From Legionella genomosp. 1 (GTDB lineage: Bacteria; Pseudomonadota; Gammaproteobacteria; Legionellales; Legionellaceae): a stretch of DNA of 19,007 nucleotides. Below the pieces are notes generated by a model, which was given only the letters and a program-made list of their open reading frames with translations, had not been told where the DNA came from and searched no databases. Where the stretch lies: positions 1-19,007 of the forward strand of contig CAMDMN010000010.1 of assembly GCA_945901965.1 (NCBI GenBank), read 5' to 3'. Both the position numbers and the translations under genes were made by a program. Positions 7,213 through 14,945 of this stretch are shown piece after piece; the first letter of the stretch is position 1; each line of letters opens with the position of its first letter.

Positions 7213-7280
7213 GTAGTCTGGTTGCTTGCAACCGGGGTTCCAATTGGTGGGAAAATCCTGGTTGCAAGCAACCAGGCTAC
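7213..7280. repeat. 68-bp imperfect palindrome, copy 2 of the GTAGCCTGG family
   Basis: Two 21-base arms (7213-7233 and 7260-7280) are reverse complements with one mismatch and enclose a 26-base loop. The right arm and the following CTGAACTACGATC match copy 1 at 5564-5605 closely, and GAACGTAG on the left is also shared. Copy 1 therefore looks like a collapsed form, or copy 2 like an expanded form, of one element. Its left edge interrupts the transposase fragment. Confidence 0.75.
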
Positions 7281-7302
7281 CTGAACTACGATCCAACTTC
7301 AG

Positions 7303-7330
7303 CGTCATTGCTTCGTACCTCGCAATGACG
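7303..7330. repeat. Short hairpin CGTCATTGC / GCAATGACG
   Basis: Nine-base arms at 7303-7311 and 7322-7330 pair perfectly over a 10-base loop. It directly follows copy 2 of the palindromic family, in the 195-base gap before the end of rplI (7208-7402) that holds only repeats. The CGTCATTGC core is of a type often seen in dispersed palindromic repeats of intracellular bacteria (recollection, not checked). Confidence 0.5.
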
Positions 7331-7402
7331 GCATAAAGTGATAATAAAGCGCTGCACAAAATAAGTGCCCAACCTACTTCATTATTAATTCACACTACTA
7401 AA

Positions 7403-7852
7403 CTACTTAATTGCAACAACTTCAACTTGTAAATTTGCAATTACATCACTATGAACATGCACTTCAATAACATACTGACCAATTGAATGGATAGGTCCTT
7501 CAGGCATCATAATTTCACGCTTAGAAACTTCTATTGATTTAGCAACCAATGCATCTTCTATTTCATGAACACCAATAGATCCATATAATTTACCTTCGTC
7601 ACTAGCTTGAGCAGCAATTACGATAGATGTATCGTTAATCTTTGCAGCTCTTTGTTCAGCCGTTGCAAGAGTAGCTTTTTCTTTTTTCTCAAGCTCTGCA
7701 CGATGTAGATTAAATGACTCAATATTTTTTGCTGTAGCAAATACTGCTTTATTTTGTGGAATAAGAAAATTTCTTCCGTAGCCTGGTTTAACAGATACCT
7801 TGTCACCAAGATTACCTAAATTTCTTACTTTCTCTAATAAAATTACGTTCAT
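7403..7852 (-). CDS. rplI: 50S ribosomal protein L9
   Basis: Binds 23S rRNA at the base of the L1 stalk. The 149-residue length is standard. The N-terminal RNA-binding domain is intact (MNVILLEKVRNLGNLGDKVS, then VKPGYGRNFLIPQNKAV at 21-37), followed by the long connecting helix (about 41-75) and the C-terminal domain with EGKLYGSIGVHEIEDAL. The ATG has a strong AGGGGAA ribosome site, and 12 bases separate it from the end of the DUF2232 gene, so it is the last gene of the rpsF operon. No classical terminator with a T-run is visible after the stop; the repeats at 7213-7330 lie just downstream. Confidence 0.97.
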   Translation of the reverse strand: MNVILLEKVRNLGNLGDKVSVKPGYGRNFLIPQNKAVFATAKNIESFNLHRAELEKKEKATLATAEQRAAKINDTSIVIAAQASDEGKLYGSIGVHEIEDALVAKSIEVSKREIMMPEGPIHSIGQYVIEVHVHSDVIANLQVEVVAIK

Positions 7853-7864
7853 ATTATATTCCCC

Positions 7865-8782
7865 TTATATTGTTTTTCCTGCATCTCTGCAAAGATACAA
7901 TCTAAAATTAAACAAACTATCAAGTGATCCAAAAATCACATAAACTGGTAGCATTATAAATGGCAAGAAAAAGAGCGTCGCCATTAATAGCATTGTTATC
8001 CGAAAAGGCTTATGTTTGGCAAATACATTAAAGCTTAAACTAAAACCTGCAAGCAAAAAGTAAAATAATAACATTGGCAAAATACTAATAGCTTCAAGTG
8101 CTTGTTGATTAGCTGCAACTAGCATAACCAATAACAGCAAAAGTCCAATTTTATCACCGCGAAATGACAACATCTCCTTCCTAAATTCGCCAGGAAAAAA
8201 GAGAGCAGATTGTATTGATCGCGCCGTTATTAACGGAATAAAAGCTGAGAAAACCACAGCAACTGCTTGAAACCCTAATAAGTAACTAGCAAGTAACATT
8301 TGGTTTAAATTAGATTTATCATTAATAAAAGTTAATATCGAACTTTCCGTATCAATATCACGCAATAGTGTTAGCAAGTACTGAAATTGTGCCAAAACAT
8401 ATTCTGGCATAAAGTACTGTAATAACATCACGCATATTGCGGTTTGCGCTATAAAACCACTAGCAACCGCACGCCAACTTCTTGTTAATCTCAAAACACA
8501 AGCCGACAAATAACAAGGCAGATAATTTAATAAAACACTAATTAAGGCGACTATAAAACTAGAAGATGTAAGCGATAAGGCAAAGCTTACGGCCATTGCC
8601 GGCAAAAGCAGCCAGCAACCATTCCTCCACCCTTTCCTTAATGTAACCAAGGCAATTACTACTACTGAAAGCCATGATGCAAAAGGCAATACTGCTAAAA
8701 TAATGGCATAAAACATCGCATGCCATTTATTATCTAGCAGTACTTTCGCTTGCTTACGAAATATGTCGCCTAAAAAAGTCAT
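7865..8782 (-). CDS. DUF2232-type integral membrane protein in the S6-S18-L9 operon
   Basis: A 305-residue inner-membrane protein with about eight predicted spans, starting with a short cytoplasmic tail (MTFLGDIFRKQAKVLLDNKW) and ending at a short charged C-terminus. It lies between rpsR and rplI, 1 base after the rpsR stop and 12 bases before rplI, so it is certainly part of the ribosomal-protein transcript. A DUF2232 (YybS-like) membrane protein in this position is common in gammaproteobacteria such as Legionella and Coxiella, and also between these genes in other phyla; its molecular function is not known. The assignment rests on topology, length and gene order, because there is no strong sequence motif to cite. 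The ATG has AGG five bases upstream. Confidence 0.8.
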   Translation of the reverse strand: MTFLGDIFRKQAKVLLDNKWHAMFYAIILAVLPFASWLSVVVIALVTLRKGWRNGCWLLLPAMAVSFALSLTSSSFIVALISVLLNYLPCYLSACVLRLTRSWRAVASGFIAQTAICVMLLQYFMPEYVLAQFQYLLTLLRDIDTESSILTFINDKSNLNQMLLASYLLGFQAVAVVFSAFIPLITARSIQSALFFPGEFRKEMLSFRGDKIGLLLLLVMLVAANQQALEAISILPMLLFYFLLAGFSLSFNVFAKHKPFRITMLLMATLFFLPFIMLPVYVIFGSLDSLFNFRLYLCRDAGKTI

Positions 8783-8783
8783 T

Positions 8784-9011
8784 TTACCTATGGCCGTCGC
8801 AATATGGCATCAAGCCCAAAAATCTAGCATGTTTAATTGCTTTAGCTATTTGGCGCTGAAACCGCGCTTGTACCCCTGTAATTCGACAAGGCACAATTTT
8901 ACCTGTTTCAGAAATATAATTTTTTAAAGTATTTACATCTTTATAATCAATTTCATTGCTATTATCCGCGTTGAATTGATTCATTTTTTTACGACGAAAG
9001 TATACTGACAT
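8784..9011 (-). CDS. rpsR: 30S ribosomal protein S18
   Basis: Binds with S6 to the platform of the 30S subunit. The 75-residue length is standard, and the conserved core is present: DYKDVNTLKNYISETGKIVP, then RITGVQARFQRQIAKAIKHA and RFLGLMPYCDGHR. The N-terminal YFRRKK is also typical. The ATG has an AAAGGAG site and starts 12 bases after rpsF. Its stop is followed after one base by the ATG of the DUF2232 gene, giving close translational coupling. Confidence 0.97.
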   Translation of the reverse strand: MSVYFRRKKMNQFNADNSNEIDYKDVNTLKNYISETGKIVPCRITGVQARFQRQIAKAIKHARFLGLMPYCDGHR

Positions 9012-9023
9012 TCTTCTTCTCCT

Positions 9024-9362
9024 TTAAGCAACTCGTGATTCTTTTTCTTTAGACATCATTACTGATTCAGTAGTAATTGCATGACGTTTAGAAATAATTA
9101 AGTTTCTAATAATTGCATCATTAAATTTAAATGCAGTCTTTAACTCATCAAGAGTATCTTGGTTACATTCAATGTTTAATAAAATATAATGCGCTTTATG
9201 CACATCATTTATAGGATAAGCTAGTTGTCTTCGACCCCAGTCTTCTTTGCGGTGTATAACACCTTGATGCTTGCTGATAATGCCTTCATAGCGCTCAACC
9301 ATAGCTGGCACCTGTTCGCTTTGATCAGGGTGAACAAGAAACACGATTTCGTAATGTCTCAT
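9024..9362 (-). CDS. rpsF: 30S ribosomal protein S6
   Basis: Partner of S18 on the 30S platform. The 112-residue protein has the family blocks MRHYEIVFLVHPDQSEQVPA, GVIHRKEDWGRRQLAYPIND and HKAHYILLNIEC. The C-terminal tail ends in SKEKESRVA, lacking the poly-Glu extension seen in E. coli S6, which RimK modifies there. The ATG has an AAGGAG site seven bases upstream. It heads the operon rpsF-rpsR-DUF2232-rplI behind the promoter at 9429-9457; in other bacteria the S6-S18 complex can repress this operon through its leader. Confidence 0.97.
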   Translation of the reverse strand: MRHYEIVFLVHPDQSEQVPAMVERYEGIISKHQGVIHRKEDWGRRQLAYPINDVHKAHYILLNIECNQDTLDELKTAFKFNDAIIRNLIISKRHAITTESVMMSKEKESRVA

Positions 9363-9382
9363 AATATCTCCTTGTGGATGAA

Positions 9383-9410
9383 GCCTTCCCGAATTAAATC
9401 TAGGTAAGGC
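9383..9410 (-). promoter_or_regulatory. Hairpin in the rpsF leader, candidate S6-S18 autoregulatory site
   Basis: In the transcript leader, GCCTT and AAGGC pair perfectly, with ACC opposite GGG inside, closed by an AU-rich loop. It lies between the predicted promoter and the rpsF ribosome site. Many bacteria carry an S6:S18-binding leader of this general kind, but I could not confirm the required CCG bulge, so this is only a candidate. Confidence 0.3.
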
Positions 9411-9428
9411 AAGGTTAAAAACCCGCCA

Positions 9429-9457
9429 ATAATAACTTATTTAGCAATTATGAGCAA
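9429..9457 (-). promoter_or_regulatory. Sigma-70 promoter of the rpsF operon
   Basis: Read on the minus strand: TTGCTC (-35, 9452-9457), 17 bases, TATTAT (-10, 9429-9434), followed by a GC-rich discriminator TGGCGGG. The discriminator is typical of growth-controlled ribosomal promoters. It would give a leader of roughly 60 bases before the rpsF start. Confidence 0.6.
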
Positions 9458-9527
9458 TTTTTTTATTACATTATTATATATACGTAAAACATATAGGACT
9501 TTGCTTACCAAATATAGTAATTTGCAA

Positions 9528-9556
9528 TTGTAATATGTGTTATATTAAGCTATAAA
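9528..9556 (+). promoter_or_regulatory. Possible promoter of the csrA-like gene
   Basis: TTGTAA (9528-9533), 17 bases, TATAAA (9551-9556), about 25 bases before the start codon. The surrounding DNA is so AT-rich that chance matches are likely. Confidence 0.35.
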
Positions 9557-9580
9557 ATAAAAAAAATAATAAGGTTTTAT

Positions 9581-9781
9581 ATGAACATCTTCACCGTTAG
9601 CTTTGAGGATCCATTAATTATAACTATTAACAAAGAGCTTATTAAAATAGTAGCTTTTAAAACTCAAGAACATGGAAATGTAAAATTTGGCGTAGACGCC
9701 CCTCGCTCAATAAACGTACATCGCGAAGAAATTTATAATGCTATAAAAGAAAAACAACAAGCGCCATCAAGCCCTGATTAA
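9581..9781 (+). CDS. csrA: CsrA-family RNA-binding regulator, divergent paralog
   Basis: CsrA dimers bind GGA in mRNA leaders and control the switch between growth and transmission phases. The 66-residue protein aligns over its full length with CsrA, most clearly in GVDAPRSINVHREEIYNAIK (compare E. coli GVNAPKEVSVHREEIYQRI). The RNA-contact strand containing VHREE is kept, including the arginine equivalent to R44. The other contact strand is changed: the usual MLILTRR start is MNIFTVSFED, so the arginines at positions 6 and 7 are gone, and the middle contains a two- to three-residue insertion (TQEHGNV). This suggests changed RNA preference, or a role as a partner of a canonical CsrA (inference). 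The ATG has AAGG at good spacing. Legionella carries several csrA paralogs, often on mobile elements; here the neighbours are a membrane ligase and an ankyrin protein. Confidence 0.85.
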   Translation: MNIFTVSFEDPLIITINKELIKIVAFKTQEHGNVKFGVDAPRSINVHREEIYNAIKEKQQAPSSPD

Positions 9782-9851
9782 AGTATACCTCCTGATAGCG
9801 AGATAATATTGATTCATTTTTAGAACTAATTCCTGACTTGGATAAGACCTA

Positions 9852-11051
9852 ATGATAAATAAAAATTTAATGATTCCTATATTAGATAAGATTTTGCCAT
9901 GGACATTAATTTGCTTAATTATTGCCATTCCTACAAGCTCTACACTTAGAGCTATATTTTTGATTTTATCTGTTGTATTGATAATTTTAAATCCATTTTA
10001 TCAATCATTATTATATATAAATCGAAAAAACCCTCTCGTATTAGTATCTATAGGATTTTTTTTGGTTGCATGTTTTGGGTGCTTTTATGGCGAAGCTACA
10101 TATAGTGAAAAACTAAGTACTTTAGAAAAGTACTCTAAATTTTTATTTTTCCCTATATTAATAGTAGGATTTTATAATAGTAAATTTCGTTATAAAGCCT
10201 TAAATACATATCTTGCAATTATGACTCTGGTATTAATTATATCTTTTCTTAAATGGACTGGGTTATTAAAGTTTGGAAATAGAGGTTTAGATTATATTTT
10301 CTATAACCATATAATTACTGGTCTTATGATGTGCTTTGCGGCATATATATCAGCATGCTTAGCCTTTTCAAGTGAAAGAAAAATTACACCGCTGTATGTT
10401 TTATTACTCATAATGTTTACATTTCAGATATTTTTTTTAAGCGAAGGAAGAACTGGATATATTATTTATGTAATTATAATGAGTATCTTTTTGTTGCAAA
10501 TTCTACCTTTACGTACTGCAATATTAGGAGTATTGACCGGTCTATTAATAATTTTAGCCATATATTATAAAAGCCCGGTTGTGCACAATGGTATTAATAA
10601 TATTTTTAATGATATTGTCTTATTTAACAATAATAATAAAGAGACCCCTATAGGACAACGCCTTCAATTTCATCAATTTTCTAAAAAACTTTTATACCGT
10701 AATCCAATATTTGGCAATGGAACATCTGGCTTTGCCCATGCTTTTAAAGTAGAAAAACCTGTTTTAAGTTGGGGGCCAAACCTTGCCGAACCTCATAGCC
10801 AATACTGGCTTATCTTATCTGAATTTGGTTTATTTGGATTCATTATATTTGTATTATTTTTAGGTACACTATTTAGGGCTATTACTAAATTAAAAGATAT
10901 GAGAATGATTGCAATTGGATTATTTTCTATTTTTCTATTTGGTAACTTAACGGATTCATTGTTTTATTATTCAAGTACCGGAGTATTTTTTCTAACAATG
11001 ATGGCGTTATGTTTAGGTGAAAGTGTGCCTTTAAGAAAAAATACTATCTGA
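9852..11051 (+). CDS. O-antigen ligase family (Wzy_C) membrane protein
   Basis: A 399-residue polytopic inner-membrane protein with about ten spans and one large periplasmic loop (about 240-320), the layout of O-antigen ligase (WaaL) and O-antigen polymerase (Wzy) proteins. WaaL joins undecaprenyl-linked O-chains to lipid A-core on the periplasmic face. Family features are visible: SEGRTGY (197-203) at the end of a span, GQR (268-270) and FGNGTSGFAHAF in the loop, and EPHSQYWLILSEFGLFGF (313-330) with H315, the kind of loop histidine needed for transfer. WaaL and Wzy cannot be separated by sequence reading alone; ligase is slightly favoured by length and the PHSQYW block. The ribosome site is weak (GGA nine bases upstream). 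It follows the csrA paralog by 70 bases, without other polysaccharide genes nearby, as is common for stand-alone ligase genes. Confidence 0.85.
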   Translation: MINKNLMIPILDKILPWTLICLIIAIPTSSTLRAIFLILSVVLIILNPFYQSLLYINRKNPLVLVSIGFFLVACFGCFYGEATYSEKLSTLEKYSKFLFFPILIVGFYNSKFRYKALNTYLAIMTLVLIISFLKWTGLLKFGNRGLDYIFYNHIITGLMMCFAAYISACLAFSSERKITPLYVLLLIMFTFQIFFLSEGRTGYIIYVIIMSIFLLQILPLRTAILGVLTGLLIILAIYYKSPVVHNGINNIFNDIVLFNNNNKETPIGQRLQFHQFSKKLLYRNPIFGNGTSGFAHAFKVEKPVLSWGPNLAEPHSQYWLILSEFGLFGFIIFVLFLGTLFRAITKLKDMRMIAIGLFSIFLFGNLTDSLFYYSSTGVFFLTMMALCLGESVPLRKNTI

Positions 11052-11072
11052 ATATTAATTACCTAAAAAGCT

Positions 11073-11105
11073 ATTTTCTAAAGTAGAAAATTTTTATTAT
11101 TTTTT
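11073..11105 (+). terminator. AT-rich hairpin with U-tract after the ligase gene
   Basis: ATTTTCTA (11073-11080) and TAGAAAAT (11084-11091) pair over a 3-base loop and run into TTTTATTATTTTTT. It lies 21 bases after the stop of the ligase gene and so probably separates it from the ankyrin gene. The stem has no strong GC pairs except one, so termination may be partial. Confidence 0.5.
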
Positions 11106-11125
11106 AGTCAATCATGAGCAAGTAA

Positions 11126-12703
11126 ATGAGATTAGATCAATTAGAAGCAATTATCGATAGTACAAAATGGGCATTCTTAGGCAAAGGTCAATATAACAAG
11201 GTTGTTATATCAAAAGATATACTTAATATTGAAGGTTTTTCAGGGAGGTGGGTATTAAAAACGCCTCGAGGAGATTTTCATCCTCTAAGTGAGGCAGAAA
11301 GAGCGATTAGAAAGTGGAGAGAATTAAATCCAACATATCCTGTATTTCGCACAAGAAAAGGATGGATGGTACCGTATCTTGGTAATACACCTGCATCTGA
11401 TGAACAAATGGCAGAAAAAATCATGGAGATTTATCGTCGCACAAGAAATATTATAGCGGATGCTGCTGCGAAAGGACCAAATTTTGTTGTATATAATGGT
11501 GATGTAATATGCATTGATATGGATCATGCCTATCGCAGAGGTTCTTTTGCCTCTAATCAATATTTGGAACTTGATGAAGACTATAACCATTTTTTAAGAT
11601 CTTGCTCTGAAACAGGTAAACCAACTACTGTTAGTGTAATTAAAACGCTTTACTATTTGGAAGAGCAGCTTGAAACCAACTTGCTAGATAATAAATATCT
11701 ATCAATAAAAATTATAGATGTATTGCATGAATTTCGTCGAAATAAAATAAGTATTACTATAGAAATACTAGATGCATTATTAGAAATAATTAATCTTGAT
11801 TTAGATCATGAATTTAATTTATACCTAATACCATCTTTTATAGAAATTGTAAAAAATTTACACTGCAATAAAACAATCATCACTAGGGAGCTTATTGAAA
11901 ATCTTATTTATGATGGGTTAATTGACTATAGCACCCCTAGTGAAACTATAAAATCAGGGAATTTATCTGATATTAAAATATTAATTAAACACGATCGTTC
12001 ATTACTTAATAAGGTTGATATTAATGGATATACATTATTACATCTTGCAGCAGGATTAGGTTATGCTGATATAGTTAATTATCTTTTGGCTGAAGGCACA
12101 CAAAGCAACGCACTTACTCTTCACGGCCCCGACAATTCTGTTTCAGCTATTGATATAGCTATAGTTTTTGAAAGGTTCCAGGTAGCAGACTTGCTGGCTG
12201 ATAAAGGTGCAGAATCAACTTCTGCAATAAAAGATGAATTTGAATATCTCTTATTTGCAGCAAGAAGAGGCCTGCTAGATGAGTTGATTTCATTTGTTGA
12301 GAGTCATCCTGACTCAGTTCATCAAACAGATGATCACAATCAGTCAGCATTATTATGGGCCGCTTATTGTGGACAAAATTCATGTATAAACTATCTTATT
12401 AGTCGTGGTGCTAATGTTAATTTGCCAACAATAAATGACAGTGAAAGTGATGAAGATAACCGCTCACCATTGGATTGGGCGATAGTTGGTGGGCATGCAT
12501 CCACGATTGAATTATTAATCAGTGCTGGCGGGGTTGCAAATATTATAAGTCCTGAAGAAGGTAAATCTGCCATAGTTATGCAAGGTTTAAATCGACATAG
12601 CTTATTTTCAACCCCTAGAAGCTACGAAAGTGATGATAGCTACTTTAATAATGCATTAGAAGAAATCGGATATTTGGCAGGCGTAGGTGGCTCAGGGCTA
12701 TAG
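11126..12703 (+). CDS. Ankyrin-repeat protein with a kinase-like N-terminal domain
   Basis: A 525-residue cytosolic-type protein without a signal peptide or membrane span. Residues 12-160 look like a reduced kinase or phosphotransferase fold: a glycine loop (FLGKGQYNKVVIS, 17-29), a lysine in RWVLKTP (K45), an acidic helix residue in EAERAIRKW, and a late catalytic-like block DAAAKGPNFVVYNGDVICI then DMDHA, with D112, N119, D131 and D133 in the order expected for metal and ATP binding. A helical linker follows (165-290). Five ankyrin-like repeats occupy about 299-475: NGYTLLHLAAGLGYADIVNY, VSAIDIAIVFERFQVADLLA, FEYLLFAARRGLLDELISFV, QSALLWAAYCGQNSCINYLI and RSPLDWAIVGGHASTIELLI. Ankyrin proteins of this kind are common among Legionella, Coxiella and Berkiella secreted effectors. 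The kinase reading is mine from motif spacing and needs a fold search. The ribosome site at the ATG is poor. Confidence 0.8.
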   Translation: MRLDQLEAIIDSTKWAFLGKGQYNKVVISKDILNIEGFSGRWVLKTPRGDFHPLSEAERAIRKWRELNPTYPVFRTRKGWMVPYLGNTPASDEQMAEKIMEIYRRTRNIIADAAAKGPNFVVYNGDVICIDMDHAYRRGSFASNQYLELDEDYNHFLRSCSETGKPTTVSVIKTLYYLEEQLETNLLDNKYLSIKIIDVLHEFRRNKISITIEILDALLEIINLDLDHEFNLYLIPSFIEIVKNLHCNKTIITRELIENLIYDGLIDYSTPSETIKSGNLSDIKILIKHDRSLLNKVDINGYTLLHLAAGLGYADIVNYLLAEGTQSNALTLHGPDNSVSAIDIAIVFERFQVADLLADKGAESTSAIKDEFEYLLFAARRGLLDELISFVESHPDSVHQTDDHNQSALLWAAYCGQNSCINYLISRGANVNLPTINDSESDEDNRSPLDWAIVGGHASTIELLISAGGVANIISPEEGKSAIVMQGLNRHSLFSTPRSYESDDSYFNNALEEIGYLAGVGGSGL

Positions 12704-12751
12704 AAATAGGTTGAGACTTGTATCTTGAGGGCTTAGAAAGTGTTGTAGTTT

Positions 12752-12914
12752 TGTAGCCTGGATGGAGCCATATCATTACCCACAAGTTAATTCTAGCTTG
12801 TCAAGTGAGCGGAATCCGAGCCACGACCGTTAGGGAGTGGAGATCTTAAGAACAACACTCCCTAACGGTCGTGGCTCGGATTCAACCAGACAATGCAGTC
12901 CCATCCAGGCTACA
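12752..12914. repeat. 163-bp nested inverted repeat (MITE-like) between convergent genes
   Basis: The outer arms TGTAGCCTGGATGG (12752-12765) and CCATCCAGGCTACA (12901-12914) match perfectly. Inside lie a second pair of perfect 28-base arms (12812-12839 and 12856-12883) around a 16-base loop. The inner stem is GC-rich (GAATCCGAGCC at its base), far richer than the flanks. It has no coding capacity, fills the gap between the convergent ankyrin and fadJ genes, and ends 4 bases short of the fadJ stop, so it may also end transcription from both sides. The GTAGCCTGG ends are shared with the copies at 5564 and 7213. Confidence 0.85.
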
Positions 12915-12917
12915 TAA

Positions 12918-14945
12918 TTAACTACCTATACCTATATCTGCCTTAAACCTATCACCGTATTGAGTTTCTAACTGGCTAAAAAGTTCGTTTAATTTATCAT
13001 GGCCAAATTGATTGGCATAATGCATAGGTCCGCCTCTAAAAGGTGCGAAGCCTGTTCCAAATATCATACCTGCATCAAGCAAGTCACTATCAGCAACAAC
13101 GCCTTCACGTAAACATGCTGCAGCTTCATTCACCATGCGTAAAATCAACCGAGTTTCAATTTCTTTTAAGCCAGTTGTATTTTCAACTTTTTCTTTTACA
13201 GCCTTACCATTTTTATAACGGTAAAAACCCGCACCTGTTTTACGTCCTAATTTTTGATCTTTTACCATTTCGCGTAATTTTTCAGGTACTAGGCCACCAA
13301 AATGACTAGTAAGATTTTCAGCTACGGCTAAACATACATCCATCCCAACTGTATCTGCCAACTCAACAGGCCCCATCATCATCCCAAATGAAAGTGCTGC
13401 ATTATCTATAAGCTCAGCTTTATAGCCTTCATTTAATAATTGAACACATTCCATTAAATAAGGCATTAACACACGATTTACTAAAAATCCTGGACTTGAA
13501 TTGACAGGTAATGGCAAGCGCCCTATTTGATTAACAAAAGCGCAGGCATTATGACTAATTTCCTTAGTCGTTTTATTAGAGCTTACAACTTCAACTAATT
13601 CCATTTTGGCAACAGGATTGAAAAAATGAATGCCGACTAGACGCTCAGGATTTTTCATTATTTGACTAATTTCATCCAATGGAATACTAGATGTATTTGT
13701 TGCAATTATAGCGTTAGCTTTTGCTTTTTCTTCAACAATTTTCATAATAGATTGCTTAACAGCAAGGTTTTCAAAAACAGCTTCGATAATTACATCGGCA
13801 TGCTGTATACCATTACCTTCAGGATCTGGTATCAATCTATCCATTGCGGCTTGGATTAAACGAGGATCACGCAATTTTTTCTTAAATAATATTGCAGCAC
13901 GACTTATCACTGGCGCAATTTGTGCGTAAGATTTATCCTGTAAAGTAACACGTAAACCTTTTAAAGCACAAAAAGCAGCAATATCTCCACCCATAACCCC
14001 AGCACCTATTACATGAACATGGTTAGCTTTAAAATCATTACCTTTTGCAAAAGCTTTCATTCTTTCACGTAATAAAAATGCACGAATTAAATTAGCTGAC
14101 GTTTCAGATTGAGTAACCAATTGCTCTACTGAGTCTGCTTCTTTTAAATACGCACGATCAGCAAAACCACTTTCTTTTTCCCAAAGATCAATAACTGCGT
14201 AAGGGGCTGGATAATGTTCTTGCTTAACTTTTTTAGCAACATTATAGCGCAGTAATTTAGCAATTATTACGCGAATTAATGAGTAATTAGTTAATGATTG
14301 GATAAAGCTTGGTTTATGCTTGGAAGGATTTTTATTAATATAATAAACGGCTGCGTGTGCTAACTGTCTGAGCGGAACTACATCATCGACAATACCTAAA
14401 TATTTAGCTTTAGATGAACTAAGTGCAGCTCCTGTTAATATAACTTGAGATAATGCATTAAATCCACCAATTAATCGTGGTAATCGTACTGTTCCACCCC
14501 ATCCTGGATGAATACCAAGCATTATTTCTGGCAGCCCTATACGCGTAGATTTATCATCAGTTGCAATACGAAATTTACATGCTAAAGCAAGCTCTAACCC
14601 ACCGCCCATACAAAAACCATCAAGCATAGCAAGAGTAGGAATGGTTAAAGATTCTAAATAGGAAAAAACTGCTTGGCCTTTTCTTAAAAAATCTACGGCT
14701 AGCGTTGGATTTTTAAAACTAGAAAAAGCATTAACATCAGCTCCGGCAATAAATCCTTTAGTTTTAAGGGAGTAAATTATTAAGCCCTTAGCCTTGGTTA
14801 TTTTTGTAATTTCATGTAATAGACTATTTAACTCATCTAATACTTCATCATTAATAGTATTAACAGATGCATCTTTTCTATTAAATCCTAGCCATATAAT
14901 TTCTGAAGCATCTACTTGCATTTCCCAATGTTTATAGTTACTCAT
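12918..14945 (-). CDS. fadJ: Fatty-acid oxidation complex alpha subunit: enoyl-CoA hydratase / 3-hydroxyacyl-CoA dehydrogenase
   Basis: Carries out the second and third steps of beta-oxidation and works in a complex with the thiolase FadI. The 675-residue protein (E. coli FadJ 714) has both domains in order. The hydratase (1-190) has an oxyanion region KTKGFIAGADVNAF and the two catalytic glutamates in GGGLELALACKFR (E118) and GLPEIMLGIHPGWGG (E140). The NAD-dependent dehydrogenase (309-670) has HVIGAGVMGGDIA (311-323) as the Rossmann loop, TNTSSIPLDEI, and the catalytic pair H440 and E452 in GIHFFNPVAKMELVEV. The C-terminal domain with GFLVNRVLMPYL is also complete. The ATG at 14943-14945 lies inside the end of fadI (8-base overlap), so the two are translationally coupled. 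The order thiolase first, alpha subunit second is that of fadIJ rather than fadBA. Confidence 0.93.
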   Translation of the reverse strand: MSNYKHWEMQVDASEIIWLGFNRKDASVNTINDEVLDELNSLLHEITKITKAKGLIIYSLKTKGFIAGADVNAFSSFKNPTLAVDFLRKGQAVFSYLESLTIPTLAMLDGFCMGGGLELALACKFRIATDDKSTRIGLPEIMLGIHPGWGGTVRLPRLIGGFNALSQVILTGAALSSSKAKYLGIVDDVVPLRQLAHAAVYYINKNPSKHKPSFIQSLTNYSLIRVIIAKLLRYNVAKKVKQEHYPAPYAVIDLWEKESGFADRAYLKEADSVEQLVTQSETSANLIRAFLLRERMKAFAKGNDFKANHVHVIGAGVMGGDIAAFCALKGLRVTLQDKSYAQIAPVISRAAILFKKKLRDPRLIQAAMDRLIPDPEGNGIQHADVIIEAVFENLAVKQSIMKIVEEKAKANAIIATNTSSIPLDEISQIMKNPERLVGIHFFNPVAKMELVEVVSSNKTTKEISHNACAFVNQIGRLPLPVNSSPGFLVNRVLMPYLMECVQLLNEGYKAELIDNAALSFGMMMGPVELADTVGMDVCLAVAENLTSHFGGLVPEKLREMVKDQKLGRKTGAGFYRYKNGKAVKEKVENTTGLKEIETRLILRMVNEAAACLREGVVADSDLLDAGMIFGTGFAPFRGGPMHYANQFGHDKLNELFSQLETQYGDRFKADIGIGS

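Noticed and set aside
7111..7359. 82-codon minus-strand frame
   Set aside because: It crosses both the transposase remnant and the palindromic repeats; its apparent sequence is repeat DNA.
11324..11590. 88-codon minus-strand frame opposite the kinase-like domain
   Set aside because: Shadow of the ankyrin gene, no start signals.
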